Shown here: piece after piece, positions 26,781-38,000 of the stretch
Position numbering within the stretch: position 1 is the stretch's first letter
Layout: each line of letters opens with the position of its first letter
Source: Sialis fuliginosa
Lineage: Eukaryota; Arthropoda; Insecta; Megaloptera; Sialidae
NCBI GenBank assembly: GCA_961205875.1
Contig: OY540814.1
Span: 11,886,993-11,950,992, forward strand
Direction of reading: 5' to 3'
DNA: 64,000 nucleotides
The notes under the pieces: model-generated
Database searches by the model: none
Told to the model about the DNA's origin: nothing
What the model saw: the letters and a program-made list of their open reading frames with translations, nothing else
Position numbers and translations under genes: made by a program

Positions 26781-26940
26781 AATAAGCAAAAATCTTTATG
26801 GTTAAGAAGAAAAATTATCCAAATTATAAATGTAAAAACTGTCTAAATAACCCAATGAAGTAAGGCGATTACTTTTTTGTAGATATAGTAAATGTAAAAT
26901 CAGTTTATAATTGTATAAATAAAATATACCTACACACATT
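26781..26940 (+). terminator. RBBP6 3'UTR with polyadenylation signal
   Basis: AATAAA at 26918-26923 lies about 140 bp after the stop codon. It is followed by T/G-rich DNA, a normal position and context for cleavage and polyadenylation. 26941-27559 holds no supportable gene. Confidence 0.6.
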
Positions 26941-27559
26941 TTAATGTTTTTTATTTTGTTTAATAATTAGTCATTTTTATAATAATTCATAATTAATAAT
27001 CTATCTCTCAAACAAAAAGTATACAAAATATATTTCAAATAGATATCTAGCTATAACTAAAAAAATATTTAATTTTATATCACTCATGTAAGTAGGTACA
27101 TATTAAAATAGTTATATTATTTATAATAATTCATCATAAATTATAAACATAAGTAAGTTCGCATTAAAATTTCTTAACTTTTACAATAAATATTTTAATT
27201 TTGTATTTAAAATTTATCCTCTTCAGTTTCATTACATATAGGTAAGTATAAGTATCATTACAAATGCGGTCATGGTCTGAGAAATGACAATTTAATTTTT
27301 TTTGAAAATTACTTATAGAATGATACTAATATCTAAAATCTTTAGTTTCCGTTTTCTCAGTTCAGTGTTCGCAGGATTCCTTCCAACAACGTATATCGCC
27401 TTGCAAAACAAATCGAGAATAAGTCCGGCGTAAAAACATTCTGGGTTTCTGTTAGACAGAATTATGTTTAGATGACGTAAATACCGACGAATGCAGAGCT
27501 GTTGTATACTAAATATAAAATATACCAATAATATTATGAATACATATGAAGGGTTGTAA

Positions 27560-27646
27560 TTAGTTTCATTCGATCCGGCGGAGAAAAAATATCATGGGGA
27601 TGGGGGTTTCGAAATCCACGCGAGCGAAGCTGCGGGTAGCAGCTAG
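27560..27646 (+). mobile_element. Probable Helitron 3' end
   Basis: The block ends with a short stem-loop (AGCTGC, loop GGGTA, GCAGCT) and CTAG followed by T, resembling insect Helitron 3' termini (GCGGG...AGCTAGT). Helitrons insert between A and T without target duplication. No rolling-circle replicase is seen, and the left end is not defined. Confidence 0.42.
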
Positions 27647-30600
27647 TTAATACATACGATAACGTCCCTTTGTCAAAAAAAATTGATTTAGTCGGAACGG
27701 CATCAGAAAATAATATTGAAATTTGAAAGATATATGTGGCGCCATCTAGCAAAAACAGCTTGAACTAATGAGTTTTTGATAGTTCAAGTTTGTCCCGCTA
27801 GATGGTGCTACATGTACCTTTTAAATTTCTATATATTTTTCAGATGCCATTCCGACGAAATAATTTTTTTTTGCAAGTTAGAGACGCTATCGTATGTAAT
27901 AGAGCATCCTAATTCTAAATATGCCCATAAAAAGTTTCAATCGGAACGACAAAACCGTTTTTGATCAACTTTTGTCTAAAAAAATGTTAAAATTATGAAC
28001 CAGTGAATGTATTTAAAATCTGATATCATATATGTTATCAGCGAGTCTTCTTACATACGATGGGGTGTTTATTACTTTCAAATTCAAAATAGATGTATTA
28101 ATTATCGTACAAAAAACACTCTTTTTGAATTTGAAAGTAATAGACACGCCATCGTATGTAATATGACACGCTGATACAATATATGGATGTAAAGTGTCGT
28201 TTGGTTGGAATTTTTAAATTTACAAAAAATTAGAATTCATCTCGCAACCCAAGGGTTCAATGTTTGAATCCCAAGGTGATCTGTTTTATTTTATTTTTTA
28301 GATTATATATGATAATACAATAAAAAATATTTTATCAATAAATAATCAATAGGTGCATCAATAATACATAGTATGTATGTATGTCTCAACAATGACGCCA
28401 TGTAATAAGTATATATATAATAAATATTTATAAATAAAAGGTAAGTAATTTAAATTGTACATTATTTTATACCTGTGTAGATAAACAGGCAACAAAAAAC
28501 TAATTAAGAGCATCTATGTAGATAAATAGATGTTTTAAATTCACTCGGTGTTCAGTTCTAAAAGTATATACGTCATCGTATGTAAAAGGATACACTGATA
28601 ACATACATTACACCAGATTTTAAATTCATTCATTAATACATGCGATAACGTCCCTTCTTTGTCAAAAAAAATTGATTTAGTCGGAGCGGCATCAGAAAAT
28701 AATATTGAAATTTGAAAGGTATATGAGGCGCCATCTAGCAAAAACAGCTTCAACTAATGAGTTTTTGATAGTTTAAGTTTGTCCCGCTAGATGGTACTAA
28801 ATTTCAATATATTTTTCAGATACCATTCCGACTAAATAATTATTTTTTTTTGCAAGTTAAAGACGCCATCGTATGTAATAGAGATCCTAATTCCAAATAT
28901 GCCCATAAAAAGTTTCACTCGACAAAACCGTTTTTTATCAACTTTTGTCTAAAAAAAAATGTTAAAATTATGAGCCAGTGAATGTATTTAAAATCTGATA
29001 TCATATATGTTATCAACGAGTCTTCTTACATACGATGAGGTGTTTATTACTTTCAAATTCAAAATAGATGTATTAATTATCGTACCAAAAAACACTCTTT
29101 TTGAATTTGAAAGTAATAGACACGCCATCGTATGTATTATGACACGCTGATACAATATATGATATCAGATTTTAAATACATTCACTGGTTCAAATTTTCA
29201 CTAAAATTTCTAAGAATTATTTAACTACTTATTGAACTATCAAAAACTAACTGAAAAATATTATTAGTTCAAGCTGTTTTTGCTGGATGGCTCCATATAA
29301 ACCTTTTAAATTTCAATAATTTTTTCAGAAGCCATTCCGACTAAGACAATTTTTTTAAACGTGTTTAGAGACGTTATCGTATGTATTAGGATATCCTGAG
29401 TCCAAAAATGCATATAAAAAGTTTCACTCGGACCGATGAAACTGTTTTTTATAAACATTTGTCTAAAAAATTTTCTTTAATTTTTTAACAAACATAGGAA
29501 TTTTAATCTGGTGTTATATATGATACCAGCGTGTCCTTTTACATATGATGGCGTGCATAATATTTTCAAATTCAAAATGGGTGTATCAATTAAAATACTA
29601 AAAAACACATCCATATTGAATTTTAAAGAAATAGACACGCCATCGTATGTATTATGACACGCTGATAACATAAATGATAATAGATTTTAAATCAATTCAC
29701 TGGTTCAAAATTTGATGAAATTTTTTAAGACTAAAGTTGATAAAAAACCGTGTTATCGATCCGAGCGCAACTTTTTATGGGCATATTTGGAATCAGGGTG
29801 CACTAATACATACGATAGCGTCTCTAACTCGCCAAAAAAAAATTTTTTCCAAAACGAAACAAGGTAATAGTATGGCTTAAAAAACAGTCGAAAAATACTT
29901 TTTTCGATTTTCAAATAATTAGATACGTTATCGCATGTAAAGGGATACGCTAATTCGACAATTTTTATCAATTGCGAAATTCATCAAAGGGTTCAAAAGT
30001 TATAGCCATTTTACGACGAAAAATTGATAAAAAACAGTGATAGCGGTTCGAGCGGAATTTTTTATTAACATTTTTGGGATCACCATGGTTTTATACATAC
30101 GATAGCGGGCCTAACTCGACAAAAAAAATTTTATCTGATGACGTAACATTACGGCACCTCTACCATATATACTGAATAAAATATTTTTTGATATTTTTGT
30201 ATTCCTTATTCAAAAATAAGATATATATATTATTTGTGTACCTTTTTTATATATGGTGGAGGTGCTGTCATGTTACGTCATCAGATAAAAAATTTTTTTG
30301 TCGAGTTAGGCACGCTATCGTATGTATAAAACCATGGTGATCCCAAAAATGTTGATAAAAAATTCCGCTCGAACCGCTATCACTGTTTTTTATCAATTTT
30401 TCGTCGTAAAATGGCTATAACTTTTGAACCCTTTGATTAATTTCGCAACTGATAAAAATTGTCGAATTAGCGTTTCCCTTTACATGCGATAACGTATCTA
30501 ATTATTTGAAAATCGAAAAAAGTGTTTTTCGACTGTTTTTTTAGCCATACTATTACCTTGTTTCGTTTTGGAAATTTTTTTTTTTGGCGAGTTAGAGACG

Positions 30601-32236
30601 CTATCGTATGTATTAGAGCACCCTGATTCCAAATATGCCCATAAAAAGTTGCGCTCGGATCGATAACACGGTTTTTTATCAACTTTAGTCTTAAAAAATT
30701 TCATCAAATTTTGAACCAGTGAATTGATTTAAAATCTATTATCATTTATGTTATCAGCGTGTCATAATACATACGATGGCGTGTCTATTTCTTTAAAATT
30801 CAATATGGATGTGTTTTTTAGTATTTTAATTGATACACCCATTTTGAATTTGAAAATATTATGCACGCCATCATATGTAAAAGGACACGCTGGTATCATA
30901 TATAACACCAGATTAAAATTCCTTTGTTTGTTAAAAAATTAAAGAAAATTTTTTAGACAAATGTTTATAAAAAACAGTTTCATCGGTCCGAGTGAAACTT
31001 TTTATATGCATTTTTGGACTCAGGATGTCCTAATACATACGATAACGTCTCTAACACGTTAAAAAAAATTTGACTTAGTCGGAATGGCTTCTGAAAAAAT
31101 TATTGAAATTTAAAAGGTTTATATGGAGCCATCTAGCAGAAACAGCTTGAACTAATAATATTTTTCAGTTAGTTTTTGATAGTTCAATAAGTAGTTAAAT
31201 AATTCTTAGAAATTTTAGTGAAAATTTGAACCAGTGAATGTATTTAAAATCTGATATAATAATATATTGTATCAGCGTGTCATAATACATACGATGGCGT
31301 GTCTATTACTTTCAAATTCAAAAAGAGTGTGTTTTTTGGTACGATAATTAATACATCTATTTTGAATTTGAAAGTAATAAACACCTCATCGTATGTAAGA
31401 AGACTCGCTGATAACATATATGATATCAGATTTTAAATACATTCACTGGCTCATAATTTTAACATTTTTTTTAGACAAAAGTTGATAAAAAACGGTTTTG
31501 TCGAGTGAAACTTTTTATGGGCATATTTGGAATTATGGTCTCTATTACATACGATAGCGTCTTTAACTTGCAAAAAAAAATTATTTAGTCTGAATGGTAT
31601 CTGAAAAATATATTGAAATTTAGCACCATCTAGCGGGACAAACTTAAACTATCAAAAACTCATTAGTTCAAGCTGTTTTTGCTAGATGGCGCCTCATATA
31701 CCTTTCAAATTTCAATATTATTTTCTGATGCCGCTCCGACTAAATCAATTTTTTTTGACAAAGAAGGGACGTTATCGCATGTATTAATGAATGAATTTAA
31801 AATCTGGTGTAATGTATGTTATCAGTGTATCCTTTTACATACGATGACGTATATACTTTTAGAACTGAACACCGAGTGAATTTAAAACATCTATTTATCT
31901 ACATAGATGCTCTTAATTAGTTTTTTGTTGCCTGTTTATCTACACAGGTATAAAATAATGTACAATTTAAATTACTTACCTTTTATTTATAAATATTTAT
32001 TATATATGTACTTATTACATGGCGTCATTGTTGAGACATACATACTATGTATTATTGATGCACCTATTGATTATTTATTGATAAAATACTTTTTATTGTA
32101 TTATCATATATAATCAAAAAAATAAAATAAAACAGATCACCTTGGGATTCAAACACTGAACCCTTGGGTTGCGAGATGAATTCCAATTTTTTGTAAATTT
32201 AAAAATTCCAACCAAACGACACTTTATATCCAAAAA
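27647..32236. repeat. Giant compound palindrome built of TACATACGAT modules
   Basis: Bases 28183-30170 and 30244-32236 are inverted copies with few mismatches, centred near 30208. The structure therefore forms a hairpin with about 2-kb arms. The left flank 27647-28182 is a direct duplicate of 28630-29163 (offset about 980 bp). Each arm consists of short palindromic modules bounded by TACATACGATRRCG and its complement, for example 27651-27898 (248 bp), 28052-28160 (109 bp) and 29540-29651 (112 bp), with the central module at 30093-30323. About 27 copies of the word occur. No protein is encoded; identical open frames on opposite strands are palindrome by-products. No superfamily could be assigned. 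Confidence 0.85.
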
Positions 32237-32479
32237 TCACAAGACGCATAATATTTTAGCCGTATTCAAAGGTTTCCAAAAAACATTTAATAAAATATAT
32301 TTAGTATTAATTACTAAGAAATCCTGTTTTTGACCATCAAACTTACAATTTTTATAATCTTCAATTATGTTACATTAAAAAATTTACTATCTGAATTTTA
32401 ATTAAAATTATCAAGCTTTTCCATATTATTCATAAAATAAATATCAGTCACGATTATACTGCCACAAAATAGCTCCTTC

Positions 32480-32740
32480 CCTAGTAAAAAAATCACAAAA
32501 TTTTTCCAAATCAAGTGCAGAATTCTCTATTTCCTGCCTCCTTTTGCAGGACACCGGAGAAGTAAAAAATCTGTTAATTGAAATGCTTCATCTCCTACAA
32601 GAACATATCTTAAAGGTATTCCATCAACAGTCAATGGTTCTGGTTTTGGTAAATTCATTTTTCTATTGTTAAACTTCTGCTCCATCTCTAAAAAATTCCA
32701 CCATCACTGCATTAGCCATAGGCATCTATATCAACAAATG
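32480..32740 (-). pseudogene. PIF/Harbinger transposase relic
   Basis: On the minus strand the segment MNLPKPEPLTVDGIPLRYV, directly followed by LVGDEAFQL, matches the nuclease core of HARBI1-like (DDE_Tnp_4) transposases. The aspartate of GDEAF is the second catalytic acidic residue. Upstream, a FFRDGAEV piece matches the preceding conserved part, with stops between. Downstream, only a short decayed tail remains. It follows directly on the giant palindrome. PIF/Harbinger is the superfamily suggested for the TWA-flanked GGGTTCCG repeats in this window. Confidence 0.6.
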
Positions 32741-32799
32741 AGAACAAATTGAGATATTTCGAAAAATTATATTTTCCATATAAAAAATATGTGAAAACG

Positions 32800-33072
32800 T
32801 TTTTTATATGTGAGATCATCAGGCCTAAACCACTGGACGTATCGAAGCCATATTCATACCATATGTTCATTTGGTGCTCCGATAAGTTTATATATTTTTT
32901 TGGACCCGGTAGGTGGCGCTGGAGTTGAGATATTTATGAAAATGTGTATTTATGGTCTGATTTCTAAACAAATTAATTTTGGGCGGAACAACTTTTGCCG
33001 GGCCAGCTAAAACAACAATACGTGACAGGGGGTGAAATATTGTCTTGTGTGCGAAGCCGCGACGGGTCCGCT
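32800..33072 (+). mobile_element. Second probable Helitron 3' end
   Basis: The block ends GCGAAGCCGCGACGGGTCCG followed by CTAG and T, the same style of terminus as at 27646. Upstream text (AACCACTGGACGTATCGAAG) resembles the diffuse repeats common in insect non-autonomous Helitrons. No coding capacity or left end is defined. Confidence 0.4.
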
Positions 33073-34352
33073 AGTCTAAAATATAATTAATTTTATAAAT
33101 ATGTTTCAGAATTTTCCTTGATACAGACCTGACCTAATTAATTTGTATACTATATAATCGATTATTTAAATATCTACAATTCTGCATTATAACACTTTCA
33201 TTATGTTTTATTGTGCCTTTATTTGTGTACAAAATAAATTTTTATATTTCAAATATTTCACTTGCCTAAACGATTAACTTTCCAAAAATCTCTATAATTC
33301 TAATAATTTTTCATAATGACAACATTATTTCACAAAATATACTCAATAACATAATTGCAACCTATAAAATATTCCGATAAATGTTTATTTATAAAAACAT
33401 AAATATTTACGATTTTTTGTCATGGAGTTGATTGTTTTGTCTTTTGAGTTATATCACTTTTAGCCCACGAAATAAAGGAAAAAGTACAAGGAACATGTAT
33501 GAGGTGCCAAATTTAAACAGTGATTAGAACATGCCCAGATGTATATTTTCTGAAAACTCCCTAGCAAAATTTGCTCCGGAACACCGTCAAGCAAGGGCCC
33601 AAAGTTTTGTTTTACAATATATATAATAATAATACTTATTTTGTGTAATTTGAAGCATCCGTATTAAGTAAAATTCTGCACTACTTTTTTTTTCGATATT
33701 TTTCGAAAACGCTTGATCTTATGACAAATGATCAAAGTATATTTTTGTTTATTTTGTATCATATAATCTTCTACAAGTACCCAACTCAGGAAGAAAAATC
33801 AAGAACAAAAATATACTTGATAAAAATTGGCGAGCCCACAGACCCCATATACCCCTGGTCTAAATTATTATTATTATTTGATATTGGAAATTAATAACAC
33901 TTATTAATACTAAACACTGAATCAAATTTCATAAGTGTACCACAATGGGTTCTCTAGATATTAAATAAATACTTATTTTGAGCAAAAGTCTGTAGCTCCC
34001 TCTCGAAGAATTTCCGGACATAAAGTTTTTTGCTTAAAATTACATCCTCAATCTACTGTTAATTTTTTTTACACTAGTTGTAAATCACACTATATAAAAA
34101 ATACTATTTACTATAACAACTCGATTTACCCCCATTCTATCCTCCTATAAATCGGGCCTGCAGTTTGGGTGGTGTATAGAGGCCTTAACATTTGAATATA
34201 ACCCTTCATTCCTCATGGAACAATTAAGCTGTACCCCCTCCCTCCTAAAAGTGTTACGTGGTTTATGAACGTTCCCAAATGTCCGTTAAAGATCCTTGAT
34301 AATTTTAAAAGGAAATACATTTTTCAATATATAAATGCACAAAACCAAATTA
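33073..34352. other. Intergenic repeat-derived DNA
   Basis: No gene is supportable. Part of it (about 33880-34060, including GTCTGTAGCTCCCTC and TTTCCGGACA) recurs inverted at about 53580-53700, showing a dispersed repeat family of unknown type. Confidence 0.5.
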
Positions 34353-34745
34353 TCATACTTGAGATTTAACACAATCCAAAAAATTCATATCTCTGGCAAG
34401 GAAATAATATATTCTATTATAGCCTTTGGTGCTTTCAATGAGCCTGTCCGTTTTCTCGATAGCTTTGTCAACAGCGTTTCCGAGCCGTTGAAATTCGTGA
34501 TTCAAAACAATTGTCATTATTTCATTTAACCTTTTGCAGACCAAACGAACGTTAGTCGAACTAAACCTGTATGGCAATTTGTTACAAATCTCAACTAAAA
34601 TAATGTCGGGTAGATCTGTTATCAGCAAACGAGATTTATATTTTTTAGCATCCAGTTCTTCGAAATCTCCAAAACTGGTACTTTGGCTACTTCCGGAATT
34701 AAGGTGTCTTCTTTTGACAGCAAACTTAATGGAATCTTCATCCAT
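34353..34745 (-). CDS. F-box protein exon (FBXO28-like), possibly incomplete gene
   Basis: The frame from ATG at 34743-34745 encodes 130 residues. ITDLPDIILVEICNKLP followed by VRLVCKRLNEI is an F-box, which in SCF ubiquitin ligases binds Skp1. The following NHEFQRLGNAVDKAIEK resembles the region after the F-box in FBXO28. Family members run to about 350 residues, so most of the protein is missing. The frame ends CAA|GTATGA, which could be a splice donor leading to exons further left on this strand, but none was recognised before RBBP6. It is therefore either a first exon with distant exons, a short paralogue or a fragment. It lies about 300 bp beyond the polymerase theta stop codon, on the same strand. 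Confidence 0.6.
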   Translation of the reverse strand: MDEDSIKFAVKRRHLNSGSSQSTSFGDFEELDAKKYKSRLLITDLPDIILVEICNKLPYRFSSTNVRLVCKRLNEIMTIVLNHEFQRLGNAVDKAIEKTDRLIESTKGYNRIYYFLARDMNFLDCVKSQV

Positions 34746-35052
34746 GATTTTTGTTAAAAATATACGGTTTAATTTAAAAATAATATTATGAAGGAAATTT
34801 AAAAATAATACTGTCAAAATTAAATTTTTATTTAAATATTTTTGTGATTACTACGCACCTGGAGATTTATTTAAAATTAAACTTTAAATTCGAACTTACT
34901 GACTTGATATTTTGTGATAAAAGTTTTACATACTTTGAAATCGGTCTTCCTAATAAAACTATAATTTGAAATTAAAAATATGTACCAACTATTTAATATT
35001 GTTCAACATACATTTACTAGATATACACATATTAGTAACATATTAAAATAAT

Positions 35053-38000
35053 TTAAAAAGATTTCATGTCTGCCCAGTTTTCGCCATAAAACATATTAAC
35101 TGGTAAAGGGACAGTTAAATTAACTAAATATTCACGCATTAGTTCATTATCTTCCATAGCTTCTCGGATAATATCTAGAAAGAAAATATTATTCAATATT
35201 TATAATTTGTATGAGCTAGACTGTCAATAAAATTATTAATTCCTTGAAAGTATTTTTTTAGAAACCAAAAAAATAATTAATAAATCTACGTGATACTGAA
35301 TATCAAAGCTCTATACTTTCAAGAAATAGGTATGCTCTAAAGCAAGGCCCGCCACGCTCTTATGTGCGGCCCACGGTCAGTGGCGTCACTAGGGTTGGTG
35401 TCACCCAGTGCGGTAACTCATGGTGTCACCCCCCTCACAAATTTTGAAATAACTCTTTTTTTATAAATCGTAGTGAGAATGACTACAGAAAGTGCAGTGT
35501 GCATTAATTGCCGATAACATTTTCACCGCAAAATGAGTGCAAAATTACTATAAGCCCGTGGTATCAATAAATAATTGATTATAAATTAAAAAACATAGGT
35601 ACACCAAACTAATGCTATAAATAGACAAAATTTGAAACCACGATAAATTGCAGTTTTCCGTTTCCTGACTTTTTTCCCGATAACTTCGGAAACCGCACGT
35701 TTCTGCACCTAATTCTTATAAATGTTTAGAATGAACACCTAAGCTACAAATCTATATTAAATATAAAGCGTGGGGAAGCGTGGGTGACTGCCAAATGTCT
35801 CGGTGAACTTGAAGAATTTTCTTTTCTCCCTTATTTTATTGTTCAATTAATTAATCGTTAACCGAACCGTATAATTAAAAACGTAAAATTGTCCTAAAAT
35901 CTCCATAAGATGAGCTTTTCAGAAATGTATAATACATTATACATATTCCTACAAAGTTTTATAGAAAATTAACTTTTAAAGTGATGAAGCGAACAGGTTT
36001 GAATTGAAAATCCACAAAAATAATGAACAGTAAGGCTTCAAAAATAGTCTTTTTATATAAAATTATGTGAAATTCCTGCATTATAGTAAAGAATAAAGAT
36101 TGACCATTAAACTAATAAATAAAATTAAAATATAATGTATGTAGGGACTTTAATAAAAAAACATTTATGATATGTTGTTGTAAATTGTTAAATTTTCCAT
36201 AGTGCGCTGGGCCGGCTGAGGTGAAACAATGGAGTGACAGAATCGTAGATAGTGATGTTTTGCATTTGGGTGTCACCCCTTGTGATGGTGTCACCCGGTG
36301 CGGTCCGCACCCCCCGCACCCCCCTAGTGACGCCACTGCCCACGGTCACATACGAAGAAATTATGTTTTTCTAAGTATCAGGTGTTTGAATGTCTGAAAT
36401 TGGTTTTAATTTATATAAAACTTAACTATTTTTATAAGAAAAAAGTATTTAAAATATTTTTAATAGAATGAGAGAAATTACAACCCTTCGTCTGTGACGA
36501 AACGAAATACTTTATTTTTTTTCACAATTTATTAATTATACAAAATCGTAAATATTTCGGCTCCTATTTATGCGAATTGGGGGTATTTTTTTAACTTACA
36601 CTTTCATGTGATTTTTCCCGCCGAATCGAATTAGGTTAGTTACAACCTCTTATCTGTGACAGGGGTAAAATATTTAAGGTACGCAATCTTATGTAAATAA
36701 GCTTTTTTATGCCATTATATTTAAGGGAAGGATAGAAGGTTAAAACTTATTATACCTAAATCTAATGGTGTTTTTATATGTATTGCTCTACGATTATTAG
36801 TTCTGGAGATATAAACTTTCAAAAGGTGACAAAATATTTTCTTTGCATTCGTGCACCCAAAGTAACCACTGAAGAAGATGTAGTTATACTTCAAAAAATT
36901 ATTAAAAAAAAAAACGAAATTCGGATATTGAACAAATTACGAGAACAAATTTTTACAATTATTTTTATTATACATATATTATATGTAAAGATACTTAGAC
37001 AATTTTAAAAAGTTGTTCCTCTTCCATATGTTGCCCACAGATTATCAAGGAGTTAATTTTGTTTTTTAAATTAAATACGTTATTTATTGAGTTTTATTTA
37101 CTCAGTTTTATGGTGAATTTATAACGAAGAAAATTAATTTTATTTTGTCACAATCCGACCAATAGAACTGGAGATATTTAAGAAAATATTCTCAATATAT
37201 TTTACTCTCAAAATATGTAAAAAAAAATCGAAAATTTTAAATTGTCACACCGCAATACTGCTTTAATCATGGGGTTCTTTATTTTCGGATACTCTGCAGT
37301 TACTAACCACGGGCCTGGTACAGATGCTCCTTCCGTACTTCCCACACGAGTTCGTCGTGGATTTGTAGAAGGAGATGGCAATCAATATTCTCGTTTTCAG
37401 ATATTTTTCGTTCCGCTAGGATCATTGCTGTTTTGCATATGTCAGCAGCAGAGCCCTATCACAAGATATTTTAAATAATAGTCTAGATTTCTTGATTTTG
37501 TTAAAAAAAAAACTCCATAAGGGTTCCAATATTTCCTTAAAGTTTTAATTTTAGTTTGGAAAGATGTTAGTTCAAAATTAAAAGTATAAAGTACGTCACG
37601 CTATATTTTGTTATTTTTGACCTCCTCCCCTCTACTATTGTCACACTTTGTCACGTTAAGCACTACTCCCACCACCCAACATGCGTGCGTAGTTAATGGA
37701 CAACCTCTATCCTTATATAAGAATATCTATTTATAAATGAAGGTTTTTAAACATTCACGTTTAAAAATTTGCATTATAATTTTTTTTCAAGTTCGATTTA
37801 TTATTTTTTCTGAAAAATGATCACGTAAAAAACCTATGTAAAATAGGGTACAGTCAAATTGACTAAAACTGAAGTATGGTGTAATTGGTGACTAAGAGTT
37901 TACATTAGTCCTAAGGTCCGAAAATGACCAGTTTTTAGGGTTCCAAAGAAACCCTATTAATCTCACGTCCCTCCTTTTCAGTCAAAGCAAAATATAACTA

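Noticed and set aside
27313-27528. Minus-strand frame that could be a Helitron or LINE protein remnant
   Set aside because: No recognisable motif; composition alone does not support a call.
28230-28300. tRNA-like or SINE promoter-like block (CAACCCAAGGGTTCAA, then TTTGAATCCC)
   Set aside because: It resembles a T-arm only; no cloverleaf, A box or 3' tail could be built, and it lies in both arms of the palindrome.
29477-30942. Identical 64-residue open frames on opposite strands (29477-29671 and 30748-30942)
   Set aside because: They are mirror positions of the giant palindrome; no splice signals or family features.
27647-32236. CRISPR-like regular repeats
   Set aside because: The repeated word alternates orientation, spacers are themselves inverted repeats, and the genome is eukaryotic.
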